From the NCBI GenBank assembly GCA_918026815.1, contig CAKJVC010000092.1:744001-808000 (forward strand): a DNA stretch of 64,000 nucleotides. Reading direction: 5' to 3'. The position numbers and the translations under genes were made by a program. This document shows, piece after piece, positions 60,376 to 64,000 of this stretch; the stretch's first letter is position 1, and every line of letters starts with the position of its first letter. Below the pieces are notes generated by a model. It was given only the letters and a program-made list of their open reading frames with translations, was not told the origin of the DNA and searched no databases. Source of the stretch: Chalara sp. BL73 (Eukaryota; Ascomycota; Leotiomycetes; Helotiales).

Positions 60376-61260
60376 ATGTGGGAAGCGCCAAAAAATTACA
60401 GCCTATTGAACTACCCGTATTTTCAGCATCATTTACAAAGCGGTAATCCAAGTTTGACACTACCTACCGATGTACCTAAAGGGCCGCCTAGCTTTGTAGA
60501 CAAGTATGAGGGAAGGATATATCTGAAACACCGGTTGGCTCTAGCCTTTCGAATCTTTGCTAAGCATAGATTCGCGGAAGGAGCCTCGGGATACATTAAA
60601 CATGATCCTGTAGACCCACAAAGCTTTTGGGTCGATCATTTTGGTAAGTGCCCACACATATTTATGCTTGTGTTGGTGACTGAAAATCGACGGGTCTACA
60701 CCTTTTATTTATAACCGCCGATGACCTCATTCTTGTCAACCACAATGGAGTAGTGATTTGTGGTGGTAGAAATAGAATGCTCAGCTACTCTGCAGTTACG
60801 ATTCATGCAGAGACTCATGCAGCACGTTCAGATGTGTCTGCAGTACATTCTCACAGCCTCCATGCCGAGCATTTTGCGCAACAGGTCGGATTTTGTATCC
60901 TATTCCTCAGGGCCCCAGCAATTTCTACGACGATCACGTCTTGTACAAGTATATCTTATCTTTGCGTTCAACCACAGCAGTTAACACATTCTTGAGCAGC
61001 TTTGGAGGCGTGGTCCTGGCCGCGAATGAAGGAAAAAACATTGTAGTAGCTCTTTGCACCAAACGCGCTGCATCTTCTCAGAAATCATGGGCTTCTTACA
61101 GTCAGAAAGTCTGTCGAGGAAGCAGTCACGATTTTTGTGCTATTAGATCCTGTTTTCAAGCCCAGCTCCCAGCCGATGCATCGGCGGCGGGCAGTGGCAA
61201 GCCTCTGGTGATGATTGGCGAAATCGAGGCAAAAGCTACATAGGAAGCGATTGGAACTAG
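60376..61260 (+). pseudogene. Class II aldolase/adducin pseudogene
   Basis: Pieces of one class II aldolase/adducin domain protein follow each other in order but in different frames. The first exon, 60376-60643, is intact (FVDKYEGRIYLKHRLALAFR, IKHDPVDPQSFWVDHFG) and ends at a GTAAGT donor. The next part resumes as FITADDLILVNHNGVVICGG, but no AG acceptor is seen where it should be. It goes on to IHAETHAARSDV and the metal-binding VHSHSLHAEHFAQQ, then shifts frame. NFYDDHVLYK, FGGVVLAANEGKNIVVAL, RKSVEEAVTIFVLLD and CFQAQLPADASAAGSGKP lie in several frames. At the end, KAT is followed by a stop where relatives have Tyr. Several frameshifts, a lost splice site and a stop make it a pseudogene of fairly recent age. 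Confidence 0.85.
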
Positions 61261-62078
61261 TACTTCCGCTTATTGTGAGCTCATGATTTCCACTTGTAGA
61301 TCGTTTTGGCTAAGTGGTTTTTTATTCAAGGATTTCCCCCTTTTCCAAACTGTTGAATACGAATTTTGGCAGAGGACATACCTTGGCCAAGGCGTTGAAC
61401 CGCTCCGATCCATGAACTTTATCCTTATAAAAACGATCTCAGCAATTCAATGTAACTTTTAAATCACCAGATAACTCATCAAGGAATTTCAGCTGTTTCA
61501 TCTACTTTTAGGAGTCAATTCCATAATCGACGACGTCCTACATTACTCCTCCAGCTACATTCCGCCATATATTTTCGGCAACTGAAGGGAGATTTTATGC
61601 TCAACAGATGGCTCTCTTTATAAAGAGATTTATATGCAGTACGCACGAGAAGCGTATACTCAACGAGGGAGTCAAACAGTCCCTTTGGTTGGTGGCCCTG
61701 ATATGTTTAGATCCAAGATCCAGTCTATGATGACCCGCCAAACAAAGTGTTATGGTAGTGCTCATGATATTGGCCAATTACCACCCATGAAATCTATTAA
61801 GATGTTCAGAGCTAGAACTTCCAACAAAGATTCTTCACAAGTAGCAAAATTATCCTCCGGCGAATATTTACGTACAACGCATTATTTACGTCAACAACCG
61901 GACTTGCTCCACTTTCCTGACCGCCCAACTCTTTCTTGGTATATCAAGGACCAGTGGTCCGTAAAACCAACGCCAAGGAGAGTGACCAACAGGACTAGGC
62001 ATCCATTTACACATGAATACCCAAAGAGCTCCTGAAATCACATTAGATTTCACGTTCACCAAATTTGTTGATTCTATA
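61261..62078. other. Intergenic, no gene supported
   Basis: A 133-codon + frame at 61634-62035 has no motif and overlaps the start of the next gene; likely chance. Confidence 0.42.
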
Positions 62079-62843
62079 ATGGCTGCCATCAAGCCAACAA
62101 TACTCTTGATCCACGGCTCGTGGCATCTACCACAAACATACTCTAAGCTCACCACCGCCCTCGTGGGGGCAGGATATGAAGTTCATATCCCTCCCCTCCC
62201 ATCCATGAATGGGGCCCGACCCCCAACTGCAGATTTGGACACAGACTCCGCATTTATCCGCGAATATGCTGAGAAGTTGATTGATGCTGGTGAAACCATC
62301 ATTGCCATAACTCATTCATACGGCGGGCAAGTCGGGAGCAATGCCCTGTATGGCCTGCAATTGGGCCAGCGACCACAAGGAGGCATCGCAAATCTTATTT
62401 ACATGGCTAGCTTCGCTCTACCGGAGGGTCGGTCGATGATTGATGAGGTGAAAAAACATGGCCACATAGACTTGATCCCTCTCGCATTTGATATCGCAGA
62501 GGATGGTACATCCATTCATCGCAACCCCAAATTTATGTTGGGTGAGGGCATTGAAGATAGGGCGGCTGACGAGTATGTTGCGACGTTTAAGAGGTTCAAT
62601 GGAAGCACGTGGTACCAGCCCATTACAAAATGCGCGTGGAGGGATATACCTACTATATATATCCATACGTTACAGGATAACACGGTACCAATTGAGTATC
62701 AAAGGGGATTTGTAGAGGTTATCAGAGGTGAGGGGAGGGAAGTGAGAACTTTTGAGTTAGATACGGGACATTGTCCGAATCTGACGGCGACAGGCGAGGT
62801 TGTTGAGATAATTGATGAAGTGGCTAAAGGGATTAACTTTTGA
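62079..62843 (+). CDS. Alpha/beta hydrolase
   Basis: One exon, 254 residues. ATG at 62079 gives MAAIKPTILLIHGSWHLPQT, the usual start of this family with the HGSW oxyanion strand; an ATG at 62013 in frame would add 22 residues of no recognised content. The nucleophile elbow is ITHSYGGQVG (Ser in S-Y-G-G), the acid is probably Asp in HTLQDNTVPIEYQ, and the base His lies in LDTGHCPNL. This is the set of a complete catalytic triad. The group is often annotated as alpha/beta-hydrolase fold-1 or an esterase-like protein; the closest known relatives act on salicylate-type esters or small lactones in plants, but that is only a fold resemblance. No signal peptide, so probably cytosolic. No intron. 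Substrate unknown. Confidence 0.88.
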   Translation: MAAIKPTILLIHGSWHLPQTYSKLTTALVGAGYEVHIPPLPSMNGARPPTADLDTDSAFIREYAEKLIDAGETIIAITHSYGGQVGSNALYGLQLGQRPQGGIANLIYMASFALPEGRSMIDEVKKHGHIDLIPLAFDIAEDGTSIHRNPKFMLGEGIEDRAADEYVATFKRFNGSTWYQPITKCAWRDIPTIYIHTLQDNTVPIEYQRGFVEVIRGEGREVRTFELDTGHCPNLTATGEVVEIIDEVAKGINF

Positions 62844-63174
62844 AAAGGGGTTTCGATTTAAGTTAGAGATGATCCAGAGAACAGGTGGTGCATCATCGTT
62901 CGATAAACTAGACGGTTTCTTCGACATTGAACCAAGCATATCAACACCCAGGGCCTGCCAATTCAGGATTTCTGTAATTTGTGTCATTGACAAGAATGGC
63001 TAAGGTGATAGCTGGTCTCAGAGCTGAACACGCCAAAACTACTGGAACGAGTAGCTTACTGAGAATCTCTTAATATGAACTTCTTCTTTCAGGACCTCAA
63101 AATAGCTCATGATATACTGAATCTATAGTCGTGCCTCAAGTGAAATTCATGTTGGCTGCTTATATCTCATTAAT
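62844..63174. other. Convergent intergenic gap
   Basis: Separates two convergent hydrolase genes; both 3' ends fall here. No gene seen. Confidence 0.55.
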
Positions 63175-64000
63175 CTACTTTGTCAAACCAGTTCCTATAA
63201 GCCACTTCAGTCCCGCTGTGGAGTCCTTGTGATACTTTTGAGTCTGCGCTAATCCCGGCCAAACACTCCAGAATGCATGAGGAACTCCAGAATAAATATC
63301 GCATTTTGTCTGTGTCCTATATTAGCTCGCGTTTATGTAAAGTTGAATGAAGATCATACTTGGATCCCCTCTTTCTCTAGTTTCTCCTTATAGATCAGAG
63401 CTTCATCTCGCAGCGGATCCATGCCACAAATCTGAAAATATGTTGAAGGCAGTCCTCCCAGCTCACTCAGGAGGGGTGAAAATAAGTGTGAATTTGGATC
63501 TGGCTTATACGCATCTTTTATTTAAGAATTAGCTTCCAACCTTCATAACCACGTGTCTAGAGGAACTGAGATACTTTGAAAAAAATCCATGTCCTCAGCG
63601 TCTAATACGATAGAATGCTTATTCTGTTCTCGACTTAGATACCGCTCTGGGTATTTCTCTTTCCCAACAGATGGAGCGATGACGCCTGGGATGCTGAGAT
63701 GTACAGCCGTCACAGGTGGACTCAATTTCTCATCTCGAGCAAGTTGACTCATCACCGCAGCGATGTTTCCACCTGCAGACACCCCTCCCACTATGAAACC
63801 TTTTCTGAGATTTCCGCCAATTGTGGCAGCATTGGCAGCAACCTATCTCAGGTAAGACTCATAATAGAGAATAATGAGATATGAAGGAATTGAAGTACCC
63901 ATTTTGTAACATCCCACGAATCATGTATAGCATACGGGAACGTAAACTCTGGCGCAAGGCGATAGTCCACGTTCACAGAAACAACGCCGAGCTCCTCAGC
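63175..64000 (-). CDS. Alpha/beta hydrolase fold-3 esterase, 5' part outside window
   Basis: Partial gene, minus strand; the start is beyond 64000. Exons in view: 64000-63899, 63842-63575, 63514-63360, 63309-63175; introns 56, 60 and 50 bp, GT-AG. In order: VSVNVDYRLAPEFTFPYAIH, then the nucleophile motif VGGVSAGGNIAAVMSQLARD (G-V-S-A-G-G, the family usually has G-D/E-S-A-G-G), YKPDPNSHLFSPLLSELGGL, the catalytic Asp in CGMDPLRDEALIY, and the His in YSGVPHAFWSVWPGLAQT. This is the hormone-sensitive-lipase family (Abhydrolase_3), carboxylesterases of small esters. About 220 residues are visible out of the usual 320-350. The donor and acceptors were chosen by phase and by family order. The Val in place of Asp/Glu before Ser is a small departure. 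Cytosolic or secreted cannot be judged without the start. Confidence 0.88.

Noticed and set aside
61634..62035. 133-codon plus-strand frame
   Set aside because: No family pattern; overlaps the upstream region of the alpha/beta hydrolase; probably chance.
56173..64000. Metabolic gene cluster of GMC oxidoreductase, aldolase and hydrolases
   Set aside because: No core biosynthetic enzyme, transporter or regulator, different strands, and the aldolase is broken; simple neighbourhood is more likely.

Overview
The window is nuclear DNA of a filamentous ascomycete (Pezizomycotina; a leotiomycete-like fungus is a guess). Support for this: short spliceosomal introns of about 45-110 bp with CTAAC/CTGAC-type branch points, fungus-restricted families (NACHT protein with a DUF7708-like start, rhodopsin-domain membrane protein, CorA-like protein with an LAAAIFSMQ end, DUF7726 protein, gp1-type low-complexity protein), and an AT-rich transposon that looks mutated by RIP. 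No tRNA, rRNA or CRISPR array was recognised. The whole window is gene-sparse and all gene models below were spliced by eye with phase checks.

Layout. 0.8-7.6 kb (+ strand): a small Cys-rich protein, a CorA-like membrane protein, and an arginyl-tRNA synthetase-like protein whose two nucleotide-binding signatures are altered. 8.0-10.5 kb: a decayed Mutator-like element with matching terminal repeats and a perfect 9-bp target duplication, followed by decayed coding sequence to 11.5 kb. 12.0-17.4 kb (- strand): a seven-helix rhodopsin-domain protein and a secreted phospholipase B. 19.7-23.5 kb (+): a 1226-residue NACHT NTPase of the fungal NLR type. 23.8-24.2 kb: a possible solo LTR. 25.7-28.4 kb (-): a C2H2-like zinc-finger protein with a probable GC-AG intron and a 5-nt first coding exon. 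32.0-32.6 kb (-): a small secreted SnoaL-like protein. 35.8-40.9 kb (-): a family-16 type methyltransferase and a conserved low-complexity fungal protein. 41-48 kb is gene-poor with microsatellites and one unresolved GC-richer locus.

48.4-51.0 kb (+): two tandem paralogues of a family I do not recognise, sharing an intron at the same place. 51.8-54.2 kb (-): a D-2-hydroxyacid dehydrogenase and the xanthine phosphoribosyltransferase XPT1. 56.2-59.6 kb (-): a secreted GMC oxidoreductase and a DUF7726 protein. 60.4-61.3 kb: a class II aldolase/adducin pseudogene. 62.1-64.0 kb: two unrelated alpha/beta hydrolases, the last cut by the window edge.

The genes do not form an evident pathway or cluster. 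The most notable items are the ArgRS-like protein with changed catalytic motifs, the tandem orphan pair, the complete MULE scar, and the non-canonical splicing of the zinc-finger gene.
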